Shown here: piece by piece, positions 10,534 through 20,671 of the stretch | Layout of the letters: every line of letters begins with the position of its first letter | Numbering within the stretch: position 1 is the stretch's first letter | Assembly (NCBI RefSeq): GCF_030323265.1 | Contig: NZ_CP104992.1 | Coordinates: 2,455,501-2,519,500, forward strand | Direction: 5' to 3' | Origin: Terrirhizobium terrae | GTDB taxonomy: Bacteria > Pseudomonadota > Alphaproteobacteria > Rhizobiales > Rhizobiaceae | Length of the DNA: 64,000 nt | Notes under the pieces: generated by a model | The model's database searches: none | What the model was told of the DNA's origin: nothing | Seen by the model: only the letters and a program-made list of their open reading frames with translations | Program-made: the position numbers and the translations under genes

Positions 10534-11415
10534 TTAGAGCCTATAGGAAAATTCGTATTTTTCCTTCGCGCCTGTCGTGACCGCAAACAGGTTTCCTGCC
10601 ATCGGATCTTCTGCACGACCTGCTGCGTCCAGTCCTTCCCATGACGAGGTAACCGCGATGCGACCACCGCCGATGAAGGCGGGGCAGGTGGTGCGCTTGG
10701 CCGGCAGCGCATAGCGTTCGATCAACTTTCCGTCGGTGCCGTAGTGATCGAGGGCGGCCTCGCCCCAGCGGGCATTCCAGATGTGGCCTTCGCCGTCGCA
10801 GACGGAGCCGTCGATGCCGCCCGGGTCCGTGCTGCCGTCGATGAAGATTGTGGGCTCGCCCATCGGCAGGCCGGTTGCCGGATCGACCGCGACCTTCATC
10901 AGCTTGTTGGCGCGGGTATCGACGAAATAGCCGGTGGCGCCATCCGGCGAGAAGCAGATCGAGTTGGAGATGCTGATCGCATCGAAGAGTTTCGTCACCT
11001 TGCCCTTGGCAACGTGATAGATCGCCCCCGCACCATCCGGCGCGGTCTTGCCCATCGTGCCGATCCACAGGCTGCCGGAGGCGTGCACCCGGCCGTCATT
11101 TGAGCGGTTTTCGGGCTTGTTGGGCTCCAGTTCGCAATGGAGCGACAGGTCGCCCGTCGCGCGATCGCGGATGAACAGGCCGTTGTCGCTCGCGATCAGT
11201 TGGCTTTTATCGTCGATGCGGGCGATCACGCTTCCCATGAAGGGCAGCGGATGGATGTTTTCCGTCATCGTATCCATCTTCAATTCGTGAAGCGCCTTGC
11301 CCAAAATGTCGAACCACCAGAGCGTATTGTTTTCCATTTCGAAGCTCGGCCCCTCACCGAGTTCGCAAGGGGAGCGCGAGAGGATGGTGCCTTCGAACGG
11401 GTGGACAGTCGTCAT
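10534..11415 (-). CDS. SMP-30/gluconolactonase family lactonase
   Basis: This 293-residue enzyme matches the SMP-30/gluconolactonase/LRE family, six-bladed propellers that hydrolyse sugar lactones with one divalent metal. The metal and substrate residues are visible: Glu in CELGEGPSFE, Asn in SNDGRV, and Asp/Asn in DPGGIDGSVCDGEGHIWNARWGE. The length fits the family. ATG 11415 is preceded by GAGGA. The gene has no sugar-catabolic neighbours, so the lactone is unknown. It is divergent from the LuxR-type gene at 11758. Confidence 0.88.
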   Translation of the reverse strand: MTTVHPFEGTILSRSPCELGEGPSFEMENNTLWWFDILGKALHELKMDTMTENIHPLPFMGSVIARIDDKSQLIASDNGLFIRDRATGDLSLHCELEPNKPENRSNDGRVHASGSLWIGTMGKTAPDGAGAIYHVAKGKVTKLFDAISISNSICFSPDGATGYFVDTRANKLMKVAVDPATGLPMGEPTIFIDGSTDPGGIDGSVCDGEGHIWNARWGEAALDHYGTDGKLIERYALPAKRTTCPAFIGGGRIAVTSSWEGLDAAGRAEDPMAGNLFAVTTGAKEKYEFSYRL

Positions 11416-11757
11416 TTTTTCCTCGCCTTGATGTTTTTGCGGTGCTCCCTGCGGGGGCCATCGCATGGACTTACAAAATGTCATCCCCAGGAAAATGGTC
11501 AACAGAGATGCGCAATGCTGCAGAATCCGATTAAAAGCGATAAAATGTCAGTATCTTCGACGGGGATGGCCGGAGAAATTAACATCTCTTTCAAGTCTCA
11601 AGTGGAAGCTTGCAATTCACGAAGCACTCCATACGGGAGAAGGAAAAGAGCTTGCAACTTTTCTCTCGTCTCCTGCTAGATTTTGGTCGAAGAACCCCCT
11701 ATCGATTCGGGCCTTCACGGGCGCATCACCTCACACGGTGGAACAAAGAAGTAGCAG

Positions 11758-12489
11758 ATGTCCAAAACGGAAAAAGCCGCTGAACTGTCTGGCTTTGGTG
11801 TCGATGTCGGAGAGATCGCGGGTCTCGACACGCAGTTCGACGTCTTTCGTTTCATGAAGAAGCTGACGGAGTTCTATGATTTCCGCAGTTTCATGGTCCT
11901 CAACCTGCCGCCACCGACCGCAATGGAACTGGCCGGCAACACGATAATCACCAATTGGCCGGCGGAGTTGACCGCGCTATTTGATCGCGAGGGCCTGGGC
12001 AAGACGAGTTTCTTGCTCAAGCATCTTCGCAATTCCGTTTTGCCCTTCACTTACGATCTTGAAAACACCCGCTCGGCGGATGGTGACGAAAACCTCCGCG
12101 AAATTTTTGGGCGCTTCGGCATCTCGTCTGGCGCCTATTTCCCCGTCCACGATGCCTCGGGTAAACGAGGGGCGATTGCCTTTGGTGGATCGCGCCCGGC
12201 GCTGTCCGTACCGCAGATGATGGAGCTGACGTATGTCTCGGCGCACGTCTACGAACGACTGGCAGATTTCCGCAAGGCGGATATACGCCCTGGCGAAGTC
12301 CTGACCGAACGCGAGACCGATTGTCTCAACTGGACGGCTGCCGGCAAGACCAGTGCGGAGATTGCCGATATCCTTGGTCTCTCCGAACATACGGTCAATC
12401 ATTACCTCAACCGCGCCGCCAAGAAGCTCGACACCGTCAACCGCACGCAGGCCGTTGCCAAGGCCCTGCGCGTCGGGCTCATTAAGTAA
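11758..12489 (+). CDS. LuxR-type regulator with autoinducer-binding domain
   Basis: The 243-residue protein has an N-terminal autoinducer-binding-like domain (residues about 20-165) and a C-terminal LuxR helix-turn-helix (about 180-243; LTERETDCLNWTAAGKTSAEI, then SEHTVNHYLNRAAKKLDTVNRTQAVAKAL). The binding domain keeps several family tryptophan and aspartate positions but is divergent, and no luxI-type synthase gene lies in the window. It may be a LuxR solo. Only a weak Shine-Dalgarno (AAGAAG) precedes ATG 11758. A long hairpin 200 bases downstream probably ends its transcript. Confidence 0.85.
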   Translation: MSKTEKAAELSGFGVDVGEIAGLDTQFDVFRFMKKLTEFYDFRSFMVLNLPPPTAMELAGNTIITNWPAELTALFDREGLGKTSFLLKHLRNSVLPFTYDLENTRSADGDENLREIFGRFGISSGAYFPVHDASGKRGAIAFGGSRPALSVPQMMELTYVSAHVYERLADFRKADIRPGEVLTERETDCLNWTAAGKTSAEIADILGLSEHTVNHYLNRAAKKLDTVNRTQAVAKALRVGLIK

Positions 12490-12878
12490 GCGACAGGTTG
12501 TTTGTCCAAGATTTGGGCATGAAGCTTGTGGTTGCGGCATCAGGGTGCCGCGTTATTCGGCCGTAAGTCGTGAGAAAATGTCTTTTCTCTGGGCAAAAGC
12601 AGGCTCTTCCCGTGTGGCATGTTTCATGCTTCCTATAGAGCCAGGTCCAGAGGGGACTGAAAAAAGCGCCCCAAGAGGCGTGAAGAAGCAAAAGCCGTCG
12701 TCCGGTCAGTGCGCCCCATGGCAGCCGACCGGGCGGCGGCTTTAATCTTTCGCGACTCGCGCTCTGTATCGGTCTTCGCCGTCTTGCTCCCCACCCATGC
12801 CAACTCCTATATAGCGGCAAGAAGATCATCGGCGGATCGGCGCGATCCGCCGCAATGGCAGTGAATGAGGAGTTCGAC
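12490..12878. other. Gene-free region between luxR-type gene and mrp
   Basis: These 389 bases hold no plausible gene on either strand. The only clear structure is the long hairpin at 12691-12743. The rest presumably contains the mrp promoter, but I see no convincing -35/-10 pair. Confidence 0.5.
12691..12743. terminator. Long hairpin, likely bidirectional terminator
   Basis: AAAGCCGTCGTCCGGTC pairs with GACCGGGCGGCGGCTTT through 17 positions, including two G-U pairs, around a 19-base loop. On the plus strand TTTAATCTTT follows, and on the minus strand TTTGCTTC follows. It would end the luxR-type transcript. Confidence 0.5.
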
Positions 12879-14057
12879 ATGTCTGATGTGACCAAGGACC
12901 AGGTGCTGGCAGCGCTCGGCAAGGTCCGGGGACCCGATCTTGAAGGCGATATCGTATCGCTAAAGATGGTGTCGGACGTCTTCATCTCCGATGCCAAGGT
13001 GTATTTCTCGATCACCGTGCCCGCCGACCGCGCGCAGCAGCTGGAGCCGCTCCGGCTCGCTGCCGAAAAGACCGTCACCTCAATTCCTGGCGTCAAGGGC
13101 GCGCTCGTCACCCTGACCGCCGATCGAAAGGCTTCTCCGCAATCGCAGGCGCAAGCACCGCAGCCTGCACCGGCTGCAGGTCACGGTCATTCGCACGGTC
13201 ATCAGCATGCTCCGGCAGGCGGCCCCGGTCAGGGCCGCGGCCCGGCCAATGCGAAGGCCGGCGTTCCGGGCGTCGGCGCGATCATTGCCGTCGCCTCCGG
13301 CAAGGGCGGGGTCGGGAAGTCGACGACCGCCGTCAATTTTGCCCTTGGCCTGAAGGCCAACGGCCTGCGTGTCGGTATTCTCGATGCGGATATCTACGGC
13401 CCGTCCGTGCCGCGTCTCTTGAAGCTTTCCGGCCGACCGGAACAGATCGATGGCCGCCTGATCAAGCCGATGGAAAATTACGGCCTGAAGGCCATGTCGA
13501 TGGGCTTTCTCGTTGATGAGGAAACCGCGATGATCTGGCGTGGTCCGATGGTTCAGTCGGCGCTGCTGCAGATGCTGCGAGAAGTTGCCTGGGGCGATCT
13601 CGATGTTCTGGTGGTCGACATGCCGCCGGGCACGGGCGATGCCCAGCTGACCATGGCCCAGCAGGTGCCGCTTGCCGGCGCAGTGATTGTCTCGACGCCG
13701 CAGGATCTGGCGCTGATCGATGCCCGCAAGGCGGTGACCATGTTCAGAAAGGTCGAGGTTCCGCTCTTTGGTATCGTCGAGAACATGAGCTATTTCCTCG
13801 CGCCCGATACCGGCAAGCGCTACGACATCTTCGGCCATGGCGGTGCCCGCGCCGAAGCCGATCGTATCGGCGTCCCCTTCCTCGGCGAAGTGCCGCTGAC
13901 GATGGACATTCGCGAACGCTCCGATCTCGGAGATCCGATCGTCCATGCCGATCCGGAGCATGAAATCTCGAAGATCTACAAGGACATCGCGGCCCAGGTA
14001 TGGGCTCAGCTGTCGCAGGGCGCGCGTCGCAAGGCGCCGTCCATCGTGTTCGAATAG
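12879..14057 (+). CDS. mrp: Mrp/ApbC-type iron-sulfur cluster carrier ATPase
   Basis: Mrp/ApbC proteins carry or insert iron-sulfur clusters. The 392-residue product has an N-terminal MIP18-like domain (residues 1-85), a His-rich linker (GHGHSHGHQHAP near 100-112) and a P-loop domain with SGKGGVGKST, ILDADIYGPS and VDMPPGTGDAQL. Where the E. coli protein has CxxC after ENMS, this one reads YFLAPDTG, so the cluster-bridging cysteines are absent. From memory this is common in alphaproteobacterial members. I chose ATG 12879 because GAGGAG lies seven bases upstream. An in-frame ATG at 12855 has no such site. Confidence 0.92.
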   Translation: MSDVTKDQVLAALGKVRGPDLEGDIVSLKMVSDVFISDAKVYFSITVPADRAQQLEPLRLAAEKTVTSIPGVKGALVTLTADRKASPQSQAQAPQPAPAAGHGHSHGHQHAPAGGPGQGRGPANAKAGVPGVGAIIAVASGKGGVGKSTTAVNFALGLKANGLRVGILDADIYGPSVPRLLKLSGRPEQIDGRLIKPMENYGLKAMSMGFLVDEETAMIWRGPMVQSALLQMLREVAWGDLDVLVVDMPPGTGDAQLTMAQQVPLAGAVIVSTPQDLALIDARKAVTMFRKVEVPLFGIVENMSYFLAPDTGKRYDIFGHGGARAEADRIGVPFLGEVPLTMDIRERSDLGDPIVHADPEHEISKIYKDIAAQVWAQLSQGARRKAPSIVFE

Positions 14058-14434
14058 AATATGGCAGAGGGCCGGTCGGCCCTTGCCCGAAATCCCGCAG
14101 GACCATGAAACTCGGTGCAGGCGAAGCTTCTCGCCGATCACGTGTTTTGCCTGAAAACGCCCTCAGTCCTTGTGTTTTCGGCAGGTGAGGCATGCAATCG
14201 CGCACTTGCTTTTAGCAAAAGCTCACTTTATAGGCGCCTCGCGCTGACGACAGGTCGATAGCCAGCGAACTCTTCCGCCGCTTTTGGGCGAGGGTCCGAA
14301 GACGCCGGCCGAACATGAAGAATACGCAGCCTCGTCGCATAGCATTCCGGAAGATCGCCTGCCCGCACCTGCATGCAGCTCTCCGCATAATCCCCTTTTT
14401 CCGCTGGAAAGGCCGGCCTCGCGCCGGATACTAC
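14058..14434. other. Gene-free region between mrp and kup
   Basis: A small GC-rich hairpin just after mrp (GGGCC/GGCCC, 14069-14082, no T run) and a promoter-like pair at 14206-14234 are the only recognisable signals. The last 120 bases are open in the kup frame and would be coding if kup starts at ATG 14315. Confidence 0.45.
14206..14234 (+). promoter_or_regulatory. Candidate promoter for kup
   Basis: TTGCTT at 14206-14211 and TATAGG at 14229-14234 are separated by 17 bases, close to the housekeeping promoter pattern. Transcription would begin near 14241 and leave a leader of about 195 bases before the chosen kup start. Confidence 0.4.
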
Positions 14435-16336
14435 ATGGGTCATCCCGCAGAACATCACGCAGCTGAAAAGACGCGTACGCACAGCCTGTTTGCTCTCGCA
14501 CTTGGGTCGGTCGGCGTCGTCTACGGCGATATCGGCACGAGCCCGCTCTACGCGTTCCGCGAGGCCTTGAAGCCTGTCGCCAATGACGGCGTGACCCATG
14601 TGGAAATCATCGGCCTCATCTCGCTGATGATCTGGACCCTGACGGTGATCGTCACGATCAAATACGTGCTCTTCCTGCTGCGGGCCGATAACGATGGCGA
14701 AGGCGGCACGTTGTCCTTGCTGGCGCTGCTCACCAAGGCTGCCAAAGGCCAGCGCGCGATGCTGATGCTTCTCGGTCTGATCGGCGCCGCACTTTTCCTC
14801 GGCGACGCGATGATCACGCCCGCGCTCTCTGTTCTTTCCGCCGTCGAAGGCCTCAAACTGGTGACCCCGGCGCTCGACAGCGCCGTCCTCCCCATCTCGG
14901 TCGTCATTCTCGTCGCGCTTTTCGCCATCCAGTCGAAGGGTACCGGCGCGGTCGCGAAATTCTTCGGTCCGATCACCGCGGTCTGGTTCCTCGTCATGGG
15001 CGCCGCCGGCATCATGCATATTGCCGATGACTACAGCATCCTTCTGGCTTTCAATCCCTGGTACGCGATCGAATTCATGCTGCGCGAAGGCTTTGCCGGC
15101 ATCATCGTGCTCGGCGCTGTCTTCCTGACCGTCACCGGTGCCGAGGCGCTTTACGCCGATCTCGGCCATTTCGGCCGCCGGCCGATCCAGTGGGCCTGGT
15201 TCCTGCTCGTCTTCCCGGCGCTGACGCTCAACTATCTGGGGCAGGGCGCCTTCGTGTTGAAGCACCCGGAGGCAATGAGTGATCCATTCTATCTGATGTT
15301 CCCCGAATGGGCGCTGCTGCCGGTCGTCATCCTGGCGACGGCTGCAACCATCATCGCCAGCCAGGCGGTCATCACCGGCGCCTTCTCGTTGGTGCGCCAG
15401 GCGATCCACCTCGGATACCTGCCGCGCATGCAGATCCTCTTCACCTCCGAGACCAATACCGGGCAGATTTTCCTGCCGGGCGTCAACACGCTGCTCCTGA
15501 TCGGCGTCATTGCCCTCGTGCTCGGTTTCGAAAGCTCGGAAGCGCTGGCCACCGCCTATGGCATCTCCGTCACCGGTGCCATGGTCGTCACCACGCTGAT
15601 GGCCTTCGAATTCGTCCGGCTGAAATGGAGATGGCCGCAGACGCTTGCGGTCGCCGCGCTGGCACCATTGCTTGCGCTCGAACTCGTCTTCCTCGGCGCC
15701 AACCTTTTGAAGATCCATGACGGCGGCTGGGTGCCTGTCATGATGGCCATCGCCTTCACCATCATCATGCTGACCTGGAAGCGTGGCACGGCCATCCTGT
15801 TCGAAAAGACGCGCCGCATCGACGTGCCACTCGCAACTTTCGTGCCCATGGTGGAAAAGCGGAGTGATCATGCTCCGGTTTCCGTCCCGGGCGTCGCGAT
15901 CTTCCTGACCAGCGATCCGGAGACCGCGCCGGCGGCACTGCTGCACAACATCAAGCACAATCACGTCCTGCACGAGAAGAACGTCGTCCTGACGATCCGC
16001 ACGGTCAACAAGCCGCGCGTCTCGCTGGAACAGCGCTATCACATCGAGAAGATCTCCGAGCGCTTTACCCTGATCGAACTGCGCTTCGGCTTCATGCAGT
16101 CGCACAACGTGTCCCAGGCGCTCGCCTATCTGCGCAAGACCGGCTTCAAGTTCGACATCATGTCGACCTCCTTCTATCTCGGCCGCCGCAAGCTTGTGCC
16201 GGATGCCGCGTCCGGCATGCCCATGTGGCAGGATCGGCTGTTCATCGCCATGGCCAATACCGCGACCGATCCGTCGGACTATTTCCACCTGCCGACCAAC
16301 CGCGTGGTCGAACTTGGATCTCATGTGATCATCTAG
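14435..16336 (+). CDS. kup: Low-affinity potassium transport protein Kup
   Basis: Kup takes up K+ together with protons across the inner membrane. The protein shows the family signature [21 protein letters not shown] at the first membrane segment, about twelve hydrophobic segments to residue 450, and a hydrophilic C-terminal cytoplasmic part. From ATG 14435 it has 633 residues, the normal length, with the start [17 protein letters not shown]. The frame is open back to ATG 14315, which would add a 40-residue basic extension. Neither start has a strong ribosome site, so the start is uncertain. The gene stands alone. Confidence 0.93.
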   Translation: MGHPAEHHAAEKTRTHSLFALALGSVGVVYGDIGTSPLYAFREALKPVANDGVTHVEIIGLISLMIWTLTVIVTIKYVLFLLRADNDGEGGTLSLLALLTKAAKGQRAMLMLLGLIGAALFLGDAMITPALSVLSAVEGLKLVTPALDSAVLPISVVILVALFAIQSKGTGAVAKFFGPITAVWFLVMGAAGIMHIADDYSILLAFNPWYAIEFMLREGFAGIIVLGAVFLTVTGAEALYADLGHFGRRPIQWAWFLLVFPALTLNYLGQGAFVLKHPEAMSDPFYLMFPEWALLPVVILATAATIIASQAVITGAFSLVRQAIHLGYLPRMQILFTSETNTGQIFLPGVNTLLLIGVIALVLGFESSEALATAYGISVTGAMVVTTLMAFEFVRLKWRWPQTLAVAALAPLLALELVFLGANLLKIHDGGWVPVMMAIAFTIIMLTWKRGTAILFEKTRRIDVPLATFVPMVEKRSDHAPVSVPGVAIFLTSDPETAPAALLHNIKHNHVLHEKNVVLTIRTVNKPRVSLEQRYHIEKISERFTLIELRFGFMQSHNVSQALAYLRKTGFKFDIMSTSFYLGRRKLVPDAASGMPMWQDRLFIAMANTATDPSDYFHLPTNRVVELGSHVII

Positions 16337-16534
16337 GCCGATCCTTGAGAGCGAGCCCGGCCGACCCCACTTTGGCGTGTCCTCAAAGCAACATTCACGG
16401 TCTTGTTAAGTACGCGTGTGCTGAACAAGCCTGACGGGCAAGGCTTTACCCCTCGGCGTTAACCGCTCATCAAGGTTAATGATTCACTCTCAAGGCTTAG
16501 TCGTTGCCCGTTCTTGCCTTGTGGAGTTGCCGTT

Positions 16535-17719
16535 TTGCGTCCGAAGAGAGTTCTGCGTAAGAGGTCCCTGCCGCGTTGGGACAGGTTGGCCTCACCGGTC
16601 CTTCTGGGCCTTGCCACATGGCTCGTTTTTCCCGCCGTCCCCTCCCAGGGTGATCTGACCGACCTTCTGAATGGCGTGAACGGTTCGGCCGAGCGCTGGC
16701 GGATGGTCATCACCCAGTCGCCAGCCGGTTCCCTGCACACTGCCTCACTCGCCTTCCCAGGCGGTGCGAACATTCTCGGCGGCGATGCGGGCATCGCGAT
16801 GCCGGATGGCGAAAAGCTGGCGCTGACCGGCAAGGTCAAGCCGGGCGAGGGCACGCCTGACGAGGATCGCGTCAACCGCGGCCAGAAGAAGGGCCGCGTC
16901 GTTGCCGTCGAGCCGATGCTGCCGCCGAAGGCCTTTTCGGCCGGCTCTGTGCTGGAACGCTCAAGCTCACTGACGACGCCCGCTCTGCTGGCGCCGATCA
17001 CGGGTGACGAGGACATGACCGCCTTCGTCAAATCGGACAATGACCAGCAGCCGGTGGAACTCGCCGAATTCTATTTCCGCAAGGACGAGATCAAGGAACC
17101 GGGCCTCGCGCCGATGCTCGCCGACCTCGTCACCAACGATACTGCCGATATCCTGGCAACTGCCTATGCTTCGCCAAAGCCTGATTTCTCCCGCCAGTCG
17201 CCCTTCGATGCGATTCTCGGCACCAAGCCGAATGCCGGACGCTTCATTCCGCCGATCGGGCCGGAAGACCATGCTTGGGCCGCAAACCCGCTGCCGGAGG
17301 ATTCGTTCTCGCCCAAGCAGCAGCAATGTCTCGCCTCGGGCATTTATTTCGAGGCGCGCGGCGAATCCGTGAAGGGCCAGGCGGCCGTCGCCCAGGTCAT
17401 CTTGAACCGGGTGCGCAACCCCGCCTATCCGAGCACGATCTGCGACGTGGTCTACCAGAACGAGGATTGGCGCAACCGCTGCCAATTCTCCTTCGCCTGC
17501 GACAACATCAAGGACCGTGTCCGTTCCCAAGATCACTGGAAAATGGCCAAGGAGGTTGCAATGGCGACCACCGCCGGCAAGATCTGGCTGCCGGAAGTCG
17601 GGTCCTCCACTCACTACCATGCCGTCTACGTCCGCCCGAACTGGGCGCGCACGATGAAGAAGGTCGGTCGCATCGGCCTGCATGTCTTCTACCGTACCTA
17701 TGGTGGTGGTTGGAGCTGA
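16535..17719 (+). CDS. SleB-type cell-wall hydrolase
   Basis: The 394-residue protein has a single N-terminal hydrophobic segment (residues about 18-38), a long low-complexity periplasmic region, and a C-terminal Hydrolase_2/SleB domain (about 265-390; YFEARGESVKGQAAVAQVIL, then CDVVYQNEDWRNRCQFSFACD). This domain cleaves peptidoglycan in spore-cortex enzymes and is widespread in Rhizobiales, where it presumably acts on the cell wall. I chose the TTG at 16535 because GGAG lies nine bases upstream. There is no ATG near the membrane segment. The protein is probably anchored in the inner membrane and faces the periplasm. Confidence 0.82.
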   Translation: MRPKRVLRKRSLPRWDRLASPVLLGLATWLVFPAVPSQGDLTDLLNGVNGSAERWRMVITQSPAGSLHTASLAFPGGANILGGDAGIAMPDGEKLALTGKVKPGEGTPDEDRVNRGQKKGRVVAVEPMLPPKAFSAGSVLERSSSLTTPALLAPITGDEDMTAFVKSDNDQQPVELAEFYFRKDEIKEPGLAPMLADLVTNDTADILATAYASPKPDFSRQSPFDAILGTKPNAGRFIPPIGPEDHAWAANPLPEDSFSPKQQQCLASGIYFEARGESVKGQAAVAQVILNRVRNPAYPSTICDVVYQNEDWRNRCQFSFACDNIKDRVRSQDHWKMAKEVAMATTAGKIWLPEVGSSTHYHAVYVRPNWARTMKKVGRIGLHVFYRTYGGGWS

Positions 17720-17836
17720 TACACGCGCCTACATGCCGCCGATTCCCGCAACGGTTTTAGTGCCGGCGCGTGTAGAGCGGTATTAAGCCGCTGAATTCGC
17801 TATTCTAATTAACCTTGGATGAAGCATGCCGAACGC

Positions 17837-17865
17837 CTTGACTAGCAAGGCGCTCAAAACTATGT
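17837..17865 (+). promoter_or_regulatory. Promoter of the ATP synthase Fo operon
   Basis: CTTGAC at 17837-17842 and CTATGT at 17860-17865 are separated by 17 bases, very close to the alphaproteobacterial housekeeping consensus (CTTGAC-17-CTATAT). Transcription would start near 17872, about 95 bases before atpI. Confidence 0.65.
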
Positions 17866-17965
17866 TGCGCGCGACTTGAAAGACGGGCCGGAAGGCGCGA
17901 AATCCCTCGCTAACCGTGGTCTGGCTCAGCCGGACGGGAGCGGCCGGTGGTGGAGGATGCGACAG

Positions 17966-18325
17966 ATGGATGACCGTGGCGATGGTCTGGACGAGCGCCG
18001 GAAGCGCCTGTCGGCCGAATTGGCGGACAGGAAGGCTGAAGAGGCGGCAGAGGCGAAACGGGACGCGCAATCTGAAGAAAGTCGCAAGGGCATGGCCCTC
18101 GGCTTGAAGATTTCCTCCGAATTCATCTCGGCCATCGCAGTGGGCGCGGTTCTGGGCTATGGCTTGGACTATCTTGTCGGCACGTCGCCTTGGGGGATGA
18201 TTGTTCTTCTTCTCCTTGGTTTCTGTGCAGGCGTTTTGAACGTCCTTCGCTCGGTGGGCAAGGTGGCACAGCCGCCGGTCTTCCAGAAGCGGGGCGACGA
18301 GGACGGGAAGGGAAGCGGGCACTAG
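17966..18325 (+). CDS. atpI: ATP synthase protein I
   Basis: AtpI is a small membrane protein that assists assembly of the c-ring of the ATP synthase. The 119-residue product has a charged N-terminal coiled region rich in Arg, Glu and Ala (residues 1-50) and two hydrophobic helices (FISAIAVGAVLGYGLDYLVG and WGMIVLLLLGFCAGVLNVLR). ATG 17966 is preceded by GGAGGA. It is the first gene of the Fo operon, 56 bases before atpB. Confidence 0.9.
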   Translation: MDDRGDGLDERRKRLSAELADRKAEEAAEAKRDAQSEESRKGMALGLKISSEFISAIAVGAVLGYGLDYLVGTSPWGMIVLLLLGFCAGVLNVLRSVGKVAQPPVFQKRGDEDGKGSGH

Positions 18326-18381
18326 CCTGGTTCCATATTGAATTGAGCCGCCGAAGGGCGGCATATGAAAGAGGGTAGACG

Positions 18382-19134
18382 GTGGCAAACGATCCGATCC
18401 ATCAGTTCCAGATCAGCAAGATCGTTCCGATCGAGATCGGCGGCGTCGATCTCTCCTTCACCAATGCCTCCCTGTTCATGACCGCCACCGTGGCCTGCGC
18501 CGCCGGTTTCCTCTATTTCGCGACCTCCTCGCGCAGCCTCATCCCGACGCGCGCCCAGTCCGTTGCCGAAATGTCCTATGAATTCATCGCCAACATGCTG
18601 CGCGAAGGCGCCGGCAGCCATGGCATGAAGTTCTTCCCGCTGGTCTTCTCGCTGTTCATGTTCGTGCTCACCGCCAACATGATCGGCATGTTCCCTTACT
18701 TCTTCACCGTCACCAGCCAGATCATCGTCACCTTCGCGCTGGCCATGCTCGTCATCGGCACGGTGCTGGTCTACGGTTTCTACAAGCACGGCCTCGGCTT
18801 CCTGAAGCTGTTCGTGCCGAGCGGTGTTCCCGGCGCGCTTCTGCCGCTGGTCGTCGCCATCGAAATCATCTCGTTCCTGTCGCGTCCGATCTCGCTCTCC
18901 GTTCGTCTTTTCGCGAACATGCTGGCCGGCCACATCACCCTGAAAGTGTTCGCGGGCTTTGTCGGCTCGCTCGGAGCACTTGGCGCACTCGGCATCGGCG
19001 GCGCAATCCTGCCGCTCGCCATGGCCGTCGCCCTGACGGGTCTCGAATTCCTCGTCGCCTTCCTCCAGGCCTACGTCTTCGCGGTACTCACCTGCATGTA
19101 CCTGAACGACGCGGTTCACCCCGGCGGGCACTAA
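18382..19134 (+). CDS. atpB: ATP synthase Fo subunit a
   Basis: Subunit a forms the proton half-channels next to the c-ring. The 250-residue integral membrane protein has five to six hydrophobic segments and the essential arginine in [17 protein letters not shown]. The last helix reads [23 protein letters not shown], as usual in the family. Translation starts at GTG 18382, with GAGGG upstream. It lies between atpI and atpE in the conserved alphaproteobacterial order. Confidence 0.96.
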   Translation: MANDPIHQFQISKIVPIEIGGVDLSFTNASLFMTATVACAAGFLYFATSSRSLIPTRAQSVAEMSYEFIANMLREGAGSHGMKFFPLVFSLFMFVLTANMIGMFPYFFTVTSQIIVTFALAMLVIGTVLVYGFYKHGLGFLKLFVPSGVPGALLPLVVAIEIISFLSRPISLSVRLFANMLAGHITLKVFAGFVGSLGALGALGIGGAILPLAMAVALTGLEFLVAFLQAYVFAVLTCMYLNDAVHPGGH

Positions 19135-19200
19135 GGATAACCACCATTGGCGTCCTGAGGCGTCAGTCATCAGCCGCAACACCCATTCAAGGAGTTCATC

Positions 19201-19428
19201 ATGGAAGCGGAAGCAGCAAAGTTCATCGGCGCAGGTCTGGCTTGCTTTGGCATGGCCGGCACGGCTCTCGGCCTCGGCAACATCTTCGGCAGCTACCTCT
19301 CTGGCGCCCTGCGCAACCCGTCTGCCGCTGACAGCCAGTTCGGCCGTCTGGTTTTCGGCTTCGCCGTTACGGAAGCTCTGGGCATCTTCTCGCTGCTCGT
19401 AGCCCTGCTCCTCCTGTTCGTGGTCTAA
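19201..19428 (+). CDS. atpE: ATP synthase Fo subunit c
   Basis: The 75-residue proteolipid forms the rotating ring. It is a hairpin of two membrane helices joined by the polar loop RNPSAADSQ. The ion-binding carboxylate in helix 2 is Glu (FAVTEALGIF), and helix 1 carries the glycine-rich GLACFGMAGTALGLGNIFG. No sodium-binding ligand set is visible, so it is a proton ring. The start has AAGGAG upstream. It lies 66 bases after atpB. Confidence 0.96.
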   Translation: MEAEAAKFIGAGLACFGMAGTALGLGNIFGSYLSGALRNPSAADSQFGRLVFGFAVTEALGIFSLLVALLLLFVV

Positions 19429-19507
19429 TATCGGACCTGGACTTCGGATCACGGCCGTTCGACGCGCGCCGTGATCCTTCGCATTTGGAATTCACCTGGA
19501 GGTGATG

Positions 19508-20155
19508 ATGTTCGTGACTTCGGCACATGCGCAGACCGCGCCGGCCGCTCCTGAAACGCCTGCAGCACCGGGCGCCGCACCGGCGACCGATCCGCATGCT
19601 GCACCGGCTGGCGAAGTGCATACCGAAACCGGTGTCGCCCACGGCACCGAGCACGGTAGTGGTCCGTTCCCGCCGCTCGACTCATCCTTCTTTGCATCGC
19701 AGCTTCTGTGGCTCGCGATTACCTTCGGTATCTTCTACTTCGTCATGAAGAAGATCATCGTGCCGCGCGTCGGTGGCATCATCGAGGACCGCCAGGGCCG
19801 CATCGCCCGCGATCTCGAAGAAGCCGGTCGCATGAAGGCTGAGGCCGACGCTGCCGTAGAAACCTACGAAAAGGAACTGGCTGCAGCCCGCTCCAAGGCC
19901 CACGGCATTGCCGAGACCGCCCGCGAAGCCGCCAAGACCAAGGCCATCGCCGACCGCACCGCGATTGAAGCCGAACTGGCCGAAAAGCTCGCTGCCGCGG
20001 AAACCCGCATCGGCGAGATCAAGGCCAAGGCATTCACCGAGGTCGGCCAGATCGCCGAGGACACCGCATCCGCAATCGTCGATCAGCTGATCGGCGGCAA
20101 GGCGACCGGTGACGACATCAAGGCTGCCGTCGCGGCCGCCAAGACGGGAGCCTGA
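19508..20155 (+). CDS. atpF': ATP synthase Fo subunit b' (atpG/atpX type)
   Basis: This is the second, diverged b-type stator subunit found in alphaproteobacteria and photosynthetic organisms. The 215-residue product begins with an Ala/Pro-rich segment (residues 1-55), then one membrane helix ([20 protein letters not shown], about 65-85), then a long charged coiled coil that reaches F1. Three start codons in a row occur at 19502-19510. ATG 19508 is best placed relative to GGAGG. It sits five bases upstream of atpF. Confidence 0.92.
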   Translation: MFVTSAHAQTAPAAPETPAAPGAAPATDPHAAPAGEVHTETGVAHGTEHGSGPFPPLDSSFFASQLLWLAITFGIFYFVMKKIIVPRVGGIIEDRQGRIARDLEEAGRMKAEADAAVETYEKELAAARSKAHGIAETAREAAKTKAIADRTAIEAELAEKLAAAETRIGEIKAKAFTEVGQIAEDTASAIVDQLIGGKATGDDIKAAVAAAKTGA

Positions 20156-20160
20156 TCACC

Positions 20161-20646
20161 ATGGCATTCGACGCAACTTTCTTTACGCTCGTCGCGCTGA
20201 TCATCTTCCTCGCCATCCTGGTCTATGTGAAGGTTCCGGGCATGCTGGCGAAGTCGCTTGACGCGCGCGCCGACAACATCCGCCAGGAACTCGAGGAAGC
20301 CAAGCGCCTGCGCGAAGAAGCTCAGGCCCTGCTTGCCGAATACCAGAAGAAGCGCAAGGAAGCCGAAGCTGACGCCGCCGAGATCGTCGCTGCAGCCGAA
20401 CGTGAAGCCGCGGCCCTGACGGAAGAAGCCCGCCAGAAGACCGAGGAATTCGTTGCCCGCCGCAACGCTCTCTCCGAGCAGAAGATCAAGCAGGCCGAAG
20501 CCGACGCCATCGGCGCCGTCCGCGCCGCAGCCGTCGACATCGCGATCGCTGCCGCCGAAAAGGTCATCGCCTCGAAGGCCGACAAGACGACGCAGAACGC
20601 CCTCTTCAAGGACGGCGTCGCCAAGGTCCAGTCGCGCCTGAACTGA
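20161..20646 (+). CDS. atpF: ATP synthase Fo subunit b
   Basis: The 161-residue stator subunit has an N-terminal membrane helix (FFTLVALIIFLAILVYVKVPG) and a long Ala/Glu/Arg coiled coil to the C-terminus. It pairs with b' to hold F1 against rotation. It is the last gene of the Fo operon and is followed by a strong terminator. The F1 genes are not in the window, as expected from the split ATP synthase operons of alphaproteobacteria. Confidence 0.95.
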   Translation: MAFDATFFTLVALIIFLAILVYVKVPGMLAKSLDARADNIRQELEEAKRLREEAQALLAEYQKKRKEAEADAAEIVAAAEREAAALTEEARQKTEEFVARRNALSEQKIKQAEADAIGAVRAAAVDIAIAAAEKVIASKADKTTQNALFKDGVAKVQSRLN

Positions 20647-20671
20647 TCTGTCTGGTCAGATATGGAATTGG

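Noticed and set aside
14228-16324. A 698-codon open frame on the minus strand opposite kup
   Set aside because: It mirrors kup in an antisense frame, its product is a low-complexity His/Asp/Arg-rich sequence with no family features, and kup is clearly real.
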